A DNA stretch of 64,000 nt. Source: Delphinus delphis (taxonomy: Eukaryota; Chordata; Mammalia; Artiodactyla; Delphinidae). The DNA lies in NCBI RefSeq assembly GCF_949987515.2, contig NC_082701.1, forward strand, positions 37,031,755 to 37,095,754, given 5' to 3'. Made by a program: the position numbers and the translations under genes. Below, piece after piece: positions 43,870 through 55,079 of this stretch (within the stretch, counting starts at the first letter, position 1; each line of letters opens with the position of its first letter). The notes beneath the pieces are model-generated. The model was not told where the DNA came from and made no database searches. It worked only from the letters and a program-made list of their open reading frames with translations.

Positions 43870-44285
43870 GGACAAAACCCAGATAGTCTAAGACCATCAT
43901 GGTAATCTCATATCCCTTACAAGTGACTGGCTTAGAGGCAGTTGCATGACCTTGTTCAGGCTAGTTATATGAGAAACTCATGGAAGGCACTCATGGGAAA
44001 CGTTCTCTTGCTCTTAAAAAGAAACGCAAGGGGGAGAGAGTACTGTCTCTTCCTGTAGTCATTGGCATGCCTGGATATGATGCCTGGAAGTGCTGATGAA
44101 GCAAAACCCACAAAGGAAGACAGGGCCACAGAGAGGTAGGCTCAGAGCCCTGATGTACCCTGCCTGGAGCCTTCCCCACCTATAGATGTCTTACACTGTG
44201 AGATAATAAATCTCCTTAAATTTAAGTTGGTCAGGTGCGGGTTTTCTGTCAATGTAGCCAAAATAATAAATCAACCCATGTTGTG
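43870..44285 (+). mobile_element. Old LTR-like element
   Basis: The last part reads 'tgtgagataataaatctcc', 'taagttggtcaggtgcggg' and 'ttttctgtcaatgtagcc', the order seen at the 3' end of a common mammalian LTR. Earlier parts are weaker. I cannot name the family. A related pattern occurs at 53690-54155. No retroviral genes are present. Confidence 0.45.
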
Positions 44286-45579
44286 TACTTCTCTTGAAGG
44301 GAACTTCTGTCCATGTTTGCGTGGAGATTTTGAAAACTATCCAAGGTACCCAGTCTTTAGAGTGCAATGAACAATTACCTCATCCACTTTCTCATGAAAG
44401 CTTGTGCATATATCCTGCTATTTATCCTATTTACTGAGTCTTTTTTGTGAGTTTGTCTGCTTACATTCACATTGGAAATTCCTTACAGAAGAGTCAGATC
44501 TGCATCAGAAATAGTACCAGTGACACCACTCAATAAAATATTTACCAGCAAAGAAGATGCATTCTTGTGAACATTGGTATATTGGAGAATATGCTGTTAG
44601 AGGTAATACAATAGCATGGATATGTGTGGAGGCCATGAGACCAACAAAGGGGACTATAAAATCCAACTATCAGTGTATACACACAGTTAAAGTCACATAT
44701 GATGGCAAATATAAGTGACACATGAACTGAAGACTCAACATTTGGGTAGGAGGGTGAAGCCGTGACTTTTCGCTGCTACAAGAAAAGAAGGGGAAGGAAC
44801 GAAGAGAGCACATTCTTCTTGATGGGGTTCCATATCATACAAGAATCTGGTCCTCTCCAGGAAATCAGGAGCCTGATTATATGGCTGACGGAAATGAAAA
44901 TCATTACCTTCTGTCTCTACTGCTATCACTTAGCCCTTCAGAATATTAATTCACCTCTACTTCTGAGCAACCACATGGGTCTCGTGAAGTGGACTCAGCT
45001 CTGTTTTGCTTTCTGTTTCTCAACTGATAAACTGTGAGCTTATTCTCACAAGATCTGCCTCTGCTGTTTTGATTTCAATGTTGCTCTCTTTCATTTAAGA
45101 TATCTGTAGTAATAGGACACATTTTTAGACTGTGGTTCTGGTGTTTTGCCACCATACTCAAAACCTCCTAGCCTTCTCCCTCATGTAGTCAGTTCCTCTT
45201 GAAAATGCCTTTATGATGTGTTTCCCATTTGTGCTTTCCTATGTACTTGTATAATCCATGGGAATCTCAGACCCAATATATTCAAAACTAAAATCATCCT
45301 TCTCATCCTCAGGCTTAGACTTACTCTCCAAAGTCAAAAACATAAGAAAGAGCTGTACTCCCTTCCAAGCTCTGTATCATTATAGCCACAAAGGATTTTT
45401 TAAGGGCATTTTTGTCCCAACTTGAACTCTAAACCCAATGAGAGATTGGGATTGGGCTCAAAGCTCAAGTTGGACAGAATGTCCTAATAAAATGATCAGA
45501 AGAGCTGCATTCTGCCTTTTGGCCCATGTCAGGCATCTAATGAATGTGTGTCAAGTCACCGAGACAGACAGCAAACATG
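44286..45579. other. Unique sequence, nothing recognised
   Basis: Overlapping 64- and 91-codon frames on opposite strands at 44735-45037 look like chance. Confidence 0.45.
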
Positions 45580-46015
45580 AAAGAGCATCAGCTTTGGAGT
45601 AAAGAAGGCTGGATGTAACCCTGCCTTGCTAGCTTACCATCTTGAACTAAAGAATAGTCAATAGGTGATGTATTCTGTATTGAGCACAGTGCTAATAAGT
45701 ACTTTACCTGCCTTATCAGTGAGATGGGTACTATCATTGACCCCTATATTGCAGGTAAAAATCCTGAGGCTTAACATGACTTTTCCAAGGCCACACAGTT
45801 AAGTTTTAGATCCAATATTCAAACCCAGTTCTGCCAGACACCAAAGATGTCTTCTTAACCACTATACCTTATTTACTTTATCTTCGTGATCCCAAGTTTT
45901 TATCTGTAAAAGAAGTCCAAGTGCTTATTTTCCAGGGTTAGTGTAAGGAATAAGTTATAGTGTACAAGGAAGGTACCACAATGCCTGACACTGAGGAACA
46001 CTTCATCTAAATGGT
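45580..46015 (+). mobile_element. MIR SINE interrupted by an antisense MIR
   Basis: The sense MIR head ('catcagctttggagtaaag', 'gtaaccctgccttgctagc') ends near 45660. Its 3' half resumes near 45880 with 'agtttttatctgtaaaag', 'gttagtgtaaggaataag' and 'caatgcctgacactgagg'. An antisense MIR fills the gap. Confidence 0.65.
45662..45875 (-). mobile_element. MIR SINE nested in a MIR
   Basis: Antisense MIR: 'tattgagcacagtgctaat', 'gatgggtactatcattgac', 'ccaaggccacacagttaag', 'cttcttaaccactatacc'. Its location between the two halves of a sense MIR shows it is the younger copy. Confidence 0.78.
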
Positions 46016-46489
46016 AGAAACCCATTGCTCATTGCCTGGCCCCATGTTGCTAATTCCCAAAATTCATTTTCATGTGAATTCCTCTGCTAGAGCTCTATTT
46101 TGTGTCTCTTTTGAAGTTTTCCAAATTTCTTTCTGTTTCAATCTTCCTTTACGTTTAGGCTCTTGGTTTACTTTATTTTAATTATGTGATTATAGTTGAG
46201 CCTGTAAGTCCCTCCAGAACCCCTATTATTACTTTTTATACCTAGTCATTAGCTCATGCCTGGACCAAAGTAATAATTTACCTAATATCTAATGAAAAAA
46301 TGAATGATTTTTGTCATTTGCATATTAACTTACCTCTTCTAAAAGATAGAACCTTTTTAATTGCATCAGTCTATACATGATAGGAAAGCACAGGATATAT
46401 TCAAAGCCTGTTGCTTCTTTTACTCAACAAGGAATATGTAATTAACCAAGGACTATGAATCCCTGATTTCATGCACTTGTGTCTCCCTG
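46016..46489. other. Unique sequence, nothing recognised
   Basis: Possible weak L2 traces ('gtaagtccctccagaaccc') but not enough to call. Confidence 0.35.
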
Positions 46490-46650
46490 TAACATTTTTA
46501 AGAGCCTGCTTTGTATCAGATACTGTGTTAGGCATCAAGGCTACAAATGTTAATAAAACAAGATCTCTGCCTTTAGGAGGTATGTACACAATTTCATAGG
46601 GGAAAAAATGGGAAATTAAATTAAAATAACTTTACTATTCATAGAATTCT
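46490..46650 (+). repeat. Ancient mammalian repeat fragment
   Basis: 'gcctgctttgtatcagatac', 'tgtgttaggcatcaagg' and 'tctctgcctttaggagg' follow the order of the repeat at 11795. Confidence 0.4.
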
Positions 46651-47914
46651 ATAAGGACACAATGATGGTAGATGGGAAGTAGTGATTCCATCTTTGATGG
46701 GGGAATTGGAGAAGGGACAGGCAGGAACAGGATCACAGAAGGTGCTAGAAAGCTAATAGAGAGACTCGAGGACAACTGTGTATTTTCCAATCATCTACTG
46801 TTGGGTAGTACAGCGTATGTATATAGAGATATTTGCTAAGTAACTGGTGAGGGCATTTGCTCTGTTGTGGAATGTTTCATTGAATTCCTATGGAAGTTTT
46901 GATAATGCATCAAGTCATTCCAGAAAATAATTGTCAGCCTTCAAATAAAATAAGAAACAAGGCTCTTTCACTCTGAGTAATAACTGTATTCAGCTCCTCA
47001 CAGCAATTAAGCAGTCCCATCCCCTATAACTGAGTTAGTACACAAGCCACTGCATGTATTTCTCAGGACTTCTGAAGCCTACAGCAGTTCCAAGAGCTGT
47101 ACTTCCCTAGGGGTTTGGAAGGAAATGGGAGTTGATTTAGAAGGTACTAGTTCCATCAGGATCTTTCCTACAATAACTTAGCTAAGCCAGCATGAATATA
47201 TATCTAAAAGACCTAGACTAGAACCAATACTCAGACAAGACAGTTTAGTGAGAGATGCCCCAGATTCAGAACCCAGATAGAGGATCCCTGATTCCAGACT
47301 GTCATTAGCTTCTTCTGTTGACTTGTAGGTATATCAATTATCTCTCTGGGGCTTAGATTTTTTAAATATGTTAATAAATATTTATAAAGTGAATGAATTA
47401 ATGGATGAATGTAAGATGAGGATCATAATACTTGCACCACATACTTCATAAGAGTTCTAAACAAGGTAATTAATTATACATTGAGAAGATAAAATGCTTC
47501 AAGACATTTGCACTCCAATTTTTAAATCAGTGATGATAAATATCACTTTAAGGATTCAGAGTCTGAAAGTATGCTGATTCTTTTGTGCTTGGCCAGGAGA
47601 GAAGAAATGTTAGCCTGAAGCACAGGTGTTATATTGCATATCTATAATGCATTAGATAATTAGCTGGTTGAAAACTGCAACAATCTAGCCTCCCAATGAA
47701 CCAGACTTAAAAAAAAAAATTAGAAGATGTAAACAATGGAAAGTTTTCAATGACAATGAAGTAATGACAAATAATGATAATAATTCTCATATAGATATAT
47801 TTGACATATAAAAAAAACTTACATTCTCACATTTGATCATGTGCACATAAAAAACACTATTCCTTTGAAGAATGGTGTTCACTGTTTTCAGAGCAGCATT
47901 GTATATGTATATGC
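46651..47914. other. Unique AT-rich sequence
   Basis: Nothing recognised. Short A runs lie near 47711 and 47811. Confidence 0.45.
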
Positions 47915-48080
47915 TTTGGGATAAAAGAGGTCTGACTTATATCAGCTGCATGACCTTAGAAAAAGAATTTGTAAACTTCAAGCCACAATTTCCTGCCATT
48001 GATGAAATGGATCTAACTTTTCATACCCAACATTATACGGTGTCATAAGAATTAAATAAAATTTTATATAGCATCTGTCA
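47915..48080 (+). mobile_element. MIR SINE fragment
   Basis: Sense MIR: 'gctttgggataaaagaggtc', 'gctgcatgaccttagaaa', 'cctgccattgatgaaatgg', 'gtcataagaattaaataaa'. Confidence 0.65.
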
Positions 48081-48347
48081 AAGGGTGGGGTGGACCATCA
48101 GAAATGTAAGATCTCACATCCTCAACCCTACTGTAACTGGTAGAGGGGAATCTTACTTCCATTATCAATTGCCATGATAATGCCAAAAGAGGAGACATAA
48201 TTTCTAGAAATTCAGTTTGCAAAGGAAAGCTTGTACAAAGGCCTGCTAATCCTATTCTTTCAGTGCTGCTTCTTTGAAGAATTTTCCTGAAGTGTTGGAC
48301 CTTACACACCACTAATCTGAATCCTTTCACTGACTTTCTGCCAAATT

Positions 48348-48401
48348 TGTTTGTGTGTGTGTATGTGTGTGTGTGTGTGTGTATGTGTGTGTGTGTGTGT
48401 G
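48348..48401 (+). repeat. (GT)n microsatellite
   Basis: GT repeat of about 54 bp with two 'ta' interruptions. Confidence 0.95.
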
Positions 48402-48439
48402 ATCTGACCTCAAACCAGTGTATATGTACCATTTCTCAT

Positions 48440-48870
48440 GACAGTATAAATGTTCACACAACACTTTACTTCCTAGTTCCCAGACTCATATTCCCCTTCT
48501 CTCCTTCATTATCACTTTACTCTATGCTAACTGTTTTGCTTCCTGGGTAAAACCTCCCAGTGAAAGGAACTAAGTATATCCAATAAGAATTAAAACAAAA
48601 GACAAGCTCCTCTCTTTCATACTCACATATGTTCACTCTGGGGGAGGAGTTTTCTCACCCTTATCCCTCTCTGACAAACCCCACCCCACCAATTATCTCA
48701 GTCCTCTGTACCACCACAATTTATTAACATTTGGCACAGATAAAATACAATTATTTTTCACATGTCCATTTCCTCATACACTGAGAGATCCTTGACCATG
48801 GGGTCCACAGAACTTGGCACAGGCACTCCACAAATGTTATGCTGCAAGTGAATGTGTGAACCTATGTATG
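48440..48870 (+). mobile_element. LINE-2 3' end (tentative)
   Basis: The last part, 'gagagatccttgaccatgggg', 'cagaacttggcacagg' and 'cactccacaaatgttatg', fits an L2 3' end. The upstream pyrimidine-rich part is compatible but weak. Confidence 0.5.
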
Positions 48871-49509
48871 TTTCTCCACTCTGTTTTACTACCTAGTGGA
48901 AATGGATGTGGGCAAGATACTAAGGGGGCTCCCTGAAGGCTAGTGTGAAGACCTGGGTTACCCAGGTGCCACATGCCCTGTCCTTTTGCTACTTCACCTC
49001 TGCTCTTAGACTACTTGGCCATGGCTGCCTCCACCGTGAGAGCACTGACTGCAAAGGAGGACCCTGACTTCTTTACAGCACTGACTTTGCCTGTATGCTG
49101 GCTGCTGGTGCCTTTTTTCAAAGTGATTTTACATAGAGCATCTCACTGGATTTACAAAAGAGTTATAGGATCTTGGTAAAAAAGATCCCAGGAGAAGTAA
49201 TGACATTTTCCCTTTAAAGTGTGTTTACCTTGGACAGCAAGAATAACAGATGAGAGGTAGAGAGCCAACCTTCAGTCTATGGAAAGGATGCTTTTCTTTT
49301 TGGTGAAGTCAATAAAGGTTGTAGTAGTCCTATTTATGTTTGCTTCTCACGGTCCCTTCCAAGTCAATGAGTGGAAAATGTGGGTTGAAAACCTGCACTG
49401 AGAGACGTGTTTATGGTGGCTGGGAGTTTATGTCTCTTAAATCTTAATTGTTTTTTGCCATTCTACTCATCCTCTTCTTTTCCCTCCTCTTCCTTGGCTT
49501 TTTATCACC
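48871..49509. other. Unique sequence, nothing recognised
   Basis: A 68-codon frame at 48973-49179 (plus) has no domain and is not called. Confidence 0.4.
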
Positions 49510-49790
49510 ACCATCATCAATACCACCATCGTGACTTTGTTCATGCTCTTCCTTCCATCCCTATCTGGCTAATTCTTTCTCACCCTTCTGCTTCAAATGT
49601 CCCTTCTCTTACCTTCCTCACTCCCTTCTTTGTGCTCCAATAGCATTTGTCTGTTACACTCTTATAGCACTTAGTGCTAGCATTGCCCATTCTGTTGGTT
49701 AAGTGGCTGACTCTCCACCTAACTCAAAGGCAGGTGTTATATGTTAGATACCTTTTTATAAAACACATAAAGTACTTAGAGTATTGTCTG
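49510..49790 (+). mobile_element. LINE-2 3' end fragment
   Basis: 'ctgcttcaaatgtcccttctc', 'ccctttgtgctccaatagc'-like text, 'cttatagcacttagtgc' and 'caaaggcaggtgttatatg' follow L2 order. A short CAC/CAT run precedes it at about 49506-49530. Confidence 0.62.
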
Positions 49791-50679
49791 TAGGCAGTAA
49801 AACTCAATAACTGTTTGGAGTTATTATTGGTGGTGTTAACCCCCTCCCATTTCTACATTCCCTGGTGCCTAGAAGGTAGAATGAGAAATGTTTATTTTGT
49901 TGAATTGAAAAATAACAAAAAATGCCTTTCTTATAAACCTAATTACATCTTACCTTATGTTAGTTTGCTCTTAGTGTCTCTGCTGGCTCATAGTGAGGCC
50001 CAGGAGGAAAGCCGGAGAGCATATTGTGAATAACAGGTTATAGAAAGATAGAATATTTAAGAAATACAGAGTATTGTCAGCAGACCACGGTTCCACTTTT
50101 GAGAAGCCCCAAAGTAAATCTTGACTTGCAAAATACATGGATCTAGGCAAAGTGGCCTTCTTCTCAAATATATAGTCCAAGGCACAGCTTCAACTCCAGT
50201 CCAAAACTTGCCACCTTCTCCTCAAAGATTCCCCTCACCCCTGTTTCCAGCACATGTCACCCTTGGTGACTGACTCTCATGTCTTCAAGTGGGAGGGGTT
50301 TAGACTTCCCACAAGTTGAAAGTGATATCATGCCAGGAATAAACAACTCTCCTGAGGAGCTGGTGTCCAGTGGTAAAATGTTTATCTACAACCCTCTTGG
50401 ACAACTGGGATGCAAGATCAGATTGTTTTTGCCACTCTTTTGAGAACCCTCTCACACTCTACCTATAGAAGGATAGAGTAGTAGGGTGGTAGGTTCCACT
50501 CCAATAGCACAACCTCACACTCTGTCCAGCCATCTGGGCCCCTGGACAACTCTCTACATAGAGGAAACAAAGGGGAACTAATCTTGCTGGCCCTCTGCTT
50601 GTAAATTTCCCCAATAAAGTCTACTTTTGCATCACACTAGGATGGTTTCCATTACCTCCGGTCCTCATCAATGACTACC
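49791..50679. other. Unique sequence, nothing recognised
   Basis: No repeat family or gene supported. Confidence 0.4.
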
Positions 50680-50860
50680 TTTAATTCCTTTGTAACCATA
50701 TGAGAGATGAGTTTCATCAGCCCCTTTTAGCAGTTGAGGAGCTGACTGTAGCTCAACTAATTTAAGTAACTTTCTCAAGGACTCATAATAGCTGCAGAAG
50801 CAAGGATTCAAGTCCAAGCTTGTCAGACACCAAAGCCTTGGTGCCTTTGCCACCTGCCTC
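50680..50860 (-). mobile_element. MIR SINE fragment
   Basis: Antisense MIR: 'catcagccccttttagcag', 'taagtaactttctcaagg', 'gcaaggattcaagtccaag', 'caaagccttggtgccttt'. Confidence 0.68.
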
Positions 50861-51886
50861 ATATAGAAGGTGTCCGTCTCCACAAGGATGGAAAATCATG
50901 TACTATGGGAGAAAAGGATCCTCTTGCCAGTCCAGATCCATATATTCTGCTGGTCTCTCTGAACCTGCAGTTGTAAAGGAAGTGGAACACTGGTGGCCCA
51001 ACTTTATTATGATCATTTGGACAACAAGCAATTTCTCTTTCTTCTAAGTAATTGCCACTGTATGTATAATGCTTTTGGGGAGCATGGACAGAGAATCCAA
51101 GGAAGGAGGCAGCTTCATGAAGAGTGTCTATTCTTTTCCCATTTTTCCATGAAAACCTGGAAGGTGCTATGTGCCATTTCAATTTATGAAACTGAAGTCT
51201 GAGATAATCTCTAAATCATTCTCATGTATCACATGCTGCTTTTCAAAGGGAAAGAATATGCATTAAAAAGATTTGCTCAATCTTAAACCTGCCTCTGAGC
51301 ATCCAAGATCAATGCAGAGGCTGATTAAGTTCTGCTTTATAGATTTCTGCAGTCAAGTTCATCAAGGCACCCATTTCTCTTCGTCTAATGATGCTGAACC
51401 CCAAGCTCTTCCCTGAAGTGTTTTAATTTTCACTTGGTCATTGTGAGAAGACAGTGATTTAATGAACTGCAAATAGGAAAAGAAAATTACATAAATCATC
51501 TTTGTATCATTTTCCATGGTCTTACCATGGCTGTTCTTTCATCATTAGGGTGCCTCCAGTGGCTTCTCTGCACCCAGCAGTGGAAGTTAAATTATAAACC
51601 ACAGTTTTGGCAGTGTAGCACACCAATAAAACCATAAAATCATTAGTATAAATAACAAAGATTAATTAGTGTCAACATGGCAAAAATATTATTTTACTCT
51701 GTATTATAATAATTCTCCTAGCTGATTCTTGTTAGATAGTTTTAGAAAACAGTTGTCTTCTAATATATATATATATATATATCACGACTACTATCTATCA
51801 ATGCTGATTTTACAAGGCTAACTTCCAAGAAGAGACTACCACTCAGCATTTTTTTTTTTTATTCTCTGGAAGATAGTCCTGCCTTT
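50861..51886. other. Unique sequence with a short (TA)n
   Basis: A (TA)n of about 20 bp sits at 51762-51782 and a T run at about 51850-51860. A 107-codon minus-strand frame (50859-51182) has no domain I recognise. Confidence 0.45.
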
Positions 51887-51901
51887 CAAAATGGTAAGAT
51901 A

Positions 51902-52003
51902 GGGGCGAGCCTGCGCGTCCGGAGCCTGTGCTCCGCAATGGTAGAGGCCACAACAGTGAGAGGCCCGCGTACCGCAAAAAAAAAAAAAAAAAAAAAAAAG
52001 AAA
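51902..52003 (+). mobile_element. CHR-type SINE, 5' truncated
   Basis: Only the 3' half is present: 'gagcctgcgcgtccggagcc' onward to 'ccgcgtaccgc' and a tail of about 24 A. A perfect 15-bp target-site duplication, caaaatggtaagata (51887-51901 and 52004-52018), flanks it. The tRNA-like head with the internal promoter is missing, so the copy was truncated on arrival rather than later. 'ggggc' at the 5' edge is not standard SINE sequence. Confidence 0.92.
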
Positions 52004-52018
52004 CAAAATGGTAAGATA

Positions 52019-52649
52019 ATGGATTTGAGGTTAGAACACAGCTCTGTGTTTCAAAGGTAGCATTGAAAATTAGTGAAGTATTAATTCAAGATTAATCAAA
52101 AGTGCTAGACCTTTAGTAAATTCAGTGCCTTTTGCTTAATTTTGAATGGCCCAATTTGAAAGTCTTTAAATTTAGCTAGAATTTTGATCAGCTGGCTGAA
52201 AGTTGAGAGAACAAAAAAGAGAAAGAAAGGCACAATCCTGAGGGTAAATGTTTAAAAACTCATCAAAGGCTATTGAAAAGTAAATTCTTAATCTGTGTCA
52301 TGTTGGAGGAAAGAGTGCTGACAGGAGAAGGATAGGGTGCATTGGCTTGTCTTGGCATCTCAGGTGGTAGCATTACTGAGATCCGCCAGTGAGAACAGTC
52401 AGCCTGCTTTCCTTTCAGAACAAGCCTCTCTTACTAATGCCCAAGTGAAAAGCCTGGATACCCAAAGGACTTTACTGTCACCTCACAGCAGAGGCTCAGA
52501 GAAATGAAGGAAAGGGCAGAGAAATCAAATATGTTTGACTCCAGGATTCCCGTGTAAGTTAATCAACTCTGAACTTTGATCCTACTGAAAGGTTAAATTC
52601 TACCCATTCCAGAACCTCTCATGAGGCTGGGGTTGCCCTGCACTCTTCT
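52019..52649. other. Unique sequence, nothing recognised
   Basis: No feature supported. Confidence 0.4.
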
Positions 52650-52990
52650 CTCACAAAATCTTGGATCTCAGAACTAAAAACGTCCTCAGAATCATTCATT
52701 CATACTTCCTTGCTTCCATCCAAAGCACAGATTATCTCTACAGGAGACCAGTGCTGTTTGATTATCTCTAGTGACAGGAAACTCACTTCTCACCAACACC
52801 ACTCATTCTACTGTTGCTTAGCTCATACTGCATATTTTTCCTTATGTTGTTCATAATTTCTCTCTAGTAATCTGATCCTTGACTTCAATCTCTGGAGCTT
52901 AAAAACATAAGTGATATCACTATTCTACAAGCCACTATTCTACAGCCAGCATAATGCTCCTGAGTTCTTCAGATTGATCCTCAGTGGTTA
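52650..52990 (+). mobile_element. CR1/L3-like LINE remnant (tentative)
   Basis: 'atcttggatctcagaac', 'gtgacaggaaactcacttc', 'cattctactgttgcttag' and 'tttttccttatgttgttc' resemble the 3' part of ancient CR1/L3 elements. Strongly diverged. Confidence 0.42.
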
Positions 52991-53049
52991 TCAAGCAATC
53001 TGCTATTGACCGTACTGCTCAGCTTCCAGGTACCAAGGTAAAATGAAAA

Positions 53050-53210
53050 GAGGCCTGGTAGACCTGGTGACTAATTCTGTCCCTGCTGCTTACCAAATGT
53101 ACCCTCAGGTCCATCATGAGCATCTTTAAGCCTCAGATTCCTCAACTGTTAAAAGGGGTTGTATGAAGATTAAAGGAGATAACTGTGCAACATTTTCTTA
53201 CAACACACTT
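53050..53210 (+). mobile_element. MIR SINE fragment
   Basis: Sense MIR: 'cctgctgcttaccaaatg', 'aagcctcagattcctcaac', 'gtatgaagattaaaggag'. It is tail-to-tail with the next MIR. Confidence 0.65.
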
Positions 53211-53364
53211 ATAAACACACATTTGGCAAACATCTCACATTGTAGTTGGTATGAAACTATCTGTTCTAAAATCACCAAGTTATGCATTGTCAAGCTACCC
53301 TCCCTAGGAGGGTTATGTGTCAGAACATTCCACGTTTGTATTCCTCCTCCTTCTAAATTATTGT

Positions 53365-53535
53365 TAATCATGTGCAAGGAATTTTGTGTTTACTATAGCT
53401 TCACAAGAACCGATGAGGCAGCACTATTTCTGCCTCCATTTTATAGATGAATAAAGAGAAGTGAGAAAGTCCCTGCCCAGGTCATACTGGGCAAATGACA
53501 GAGCCATGACTCAAACCCAAATCTCTCTGACAATG
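53365..53535 (-). mobile_element. MIR SINE
   Basis: Antisense MIR: 'cttcacaagaaccgatgagg', 'ctccattttatagatgaat', 'catgactcaaacccaaatc'. Confidence 0.75.
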
Positions 53536-53689
53536 GGTCCATCAGGAGGTTCTGAAGCATCTAGGAGTTGTCCTGGTGAAAATGGAAACCAGAATCTGAT
53601 AGTAAAGCTTCCTCTTAAAGGAGCAGATTCACTTTGCCAGTTCTCATCAAGGAGAGAGCAAGCTTGGAATGTAATTGTGTCAGACATCA

Positions 53690-54155
53690 GTGGCCTACCC
53701 AGCAGCCACTCCCTTCCTTCTTTCTTGATAATAGAATCTGGATTTTCCAGCCCCTTGTACTAAATCATGGCTGGTCTCAGCTTATAATGGCTATCACATT
53801 TCTTTTGGTCAGATGCTCCCTTTGCAATTAGTGGTGCTCTTATGACCCAGTTCTGGTCAATGAACAAAAGGAAGGAAACATGGAAGAGCTTCTAGAAATT
53901 ATTTCCTCTTTAATTAAAAAAATTTTTTTTTTGGAAAAACAAAAGAAAGTTTATTTTCTGCCCATTAATTTATTATTGACTTGTAACAACAAAGTGTGAG
54001 GATGTGATGTTGGGAGCCATTGAACCAATATTGAGATAAACAGTAAACACACAAAACTTGGGAGGATAGTGGCTGAATCCTTAAAGATACTTTAAGCTGC
54101 TGCTCTGACCCTGGAATCACCTATTCCTTGTCACTTGCCAGCACTGGTCAGGGTT
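53690..54155 (+). mobile_element. Old LTR-like element with insertion
   Basis: 'tgacccagttctggtcaatg' with 'ggaaacatggaagagcttc', and later 'tgtgaggatgtgatgttggg', 'gagccattgaaccaatatt' and 'gctgctctgaccctgg' follow a common LTR pattern. A block at about 53915-53985 does not fit: 'aattttttttttggaaaaac', then antisense AATAAA-like text. It may be a small retroposed insert. No retroviral genes are present. Confidence 0.42.
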
Positions 54156-54159
54156 CTAA

Positions 54160-54640
54160 GTTGCAAAATCACAGCATCCACTGTGGCTACTTCGAGTAAA
54201 AAACAATAATATTTAAAAGATGTTAGCTGACTCACAGACTCTGCAGGAGGACCAGAGAGCTGGGCTTTGAAACTACAGAGATAAAAATAATATCTAACCA
54301 TGTCAGGGGAACAGTTTTAGTAAAAACATCACTGTCATAGTCATTGCCCCTCATCCCCAGTGCTGCTTATGCCTGAATGCCTGAAGCTCTGAAGAAGTAG
54401 AAGCTTACACCACAGCGATCACCAGCATAGTGAGAGCCCACACCTGACTACTTCCTCACATTGCCCACTTTTGAATCCAAGTATTGCATGGGTACAGCCA
54501 ATTGGCAGAAGCCAAATCTCAGACCTGTACTTTAGCTGCAAGGGAGTCTGTGAATACAAGTTTATGGTCCCTATTCTTGAAAAGGGAGTACTTGTAATAT
54601 AAAACACAACCAAAATATAGAGAGGATATAGGGCAGCCAC
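54160..54640 (+). repeat. Ancient interspersed repeat, family not named (copy 2)
   Basis: Shares 'gtcagggttctaagttgcaa', 'ccaattggcagaagcc' and 'agctgcaagggagtctg' with the block at 3275-3775 in the same order. Confidence 0.52.
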
Positions 54641-55079
54641 AAGAGACAAATATGCCCTAGAATGAGACAGTCATATGCCCTGATCTCTTTTTTTTTTTTT
54701 AACATCTTTATTGGAGTATAATTGCTTTACAATGTTGTGTTAGTTTCTGCTATATAAGAAAGTGAATCAGTTATACATATACATATGATCCCACATGTCT
54801 TCCCTCTTGTGTCTCCCTCCCTCTCACCCTCCATATCACACCACTGTAGGTGGTCACAAACCATCTAGCTGATCTCCCTGTGCTGTGCGGCTGCTTTCCA
54901 CGAGTTATCTATTGTACGTTTGGTAGTGTATATATGTCCATGCCACTCTCTCACTTTCTCACAGCATACACTTCCCCCTCCCCATATCCTCAAGTCCATT
55001 CTCTAGTAGGTCTGGGTCTTTGTTCCCATCTTACCACTAGGTTCTTCATGACATGTTTTTTTTTTTTTCTTAGATTCCA

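Noticed and set aside
50859..51182. 107-codon frame on the minus strand
   Set aside because: No recognisable domain. It overlaps opposite-strand frames of similar length, and its 3' end touches a MIR.
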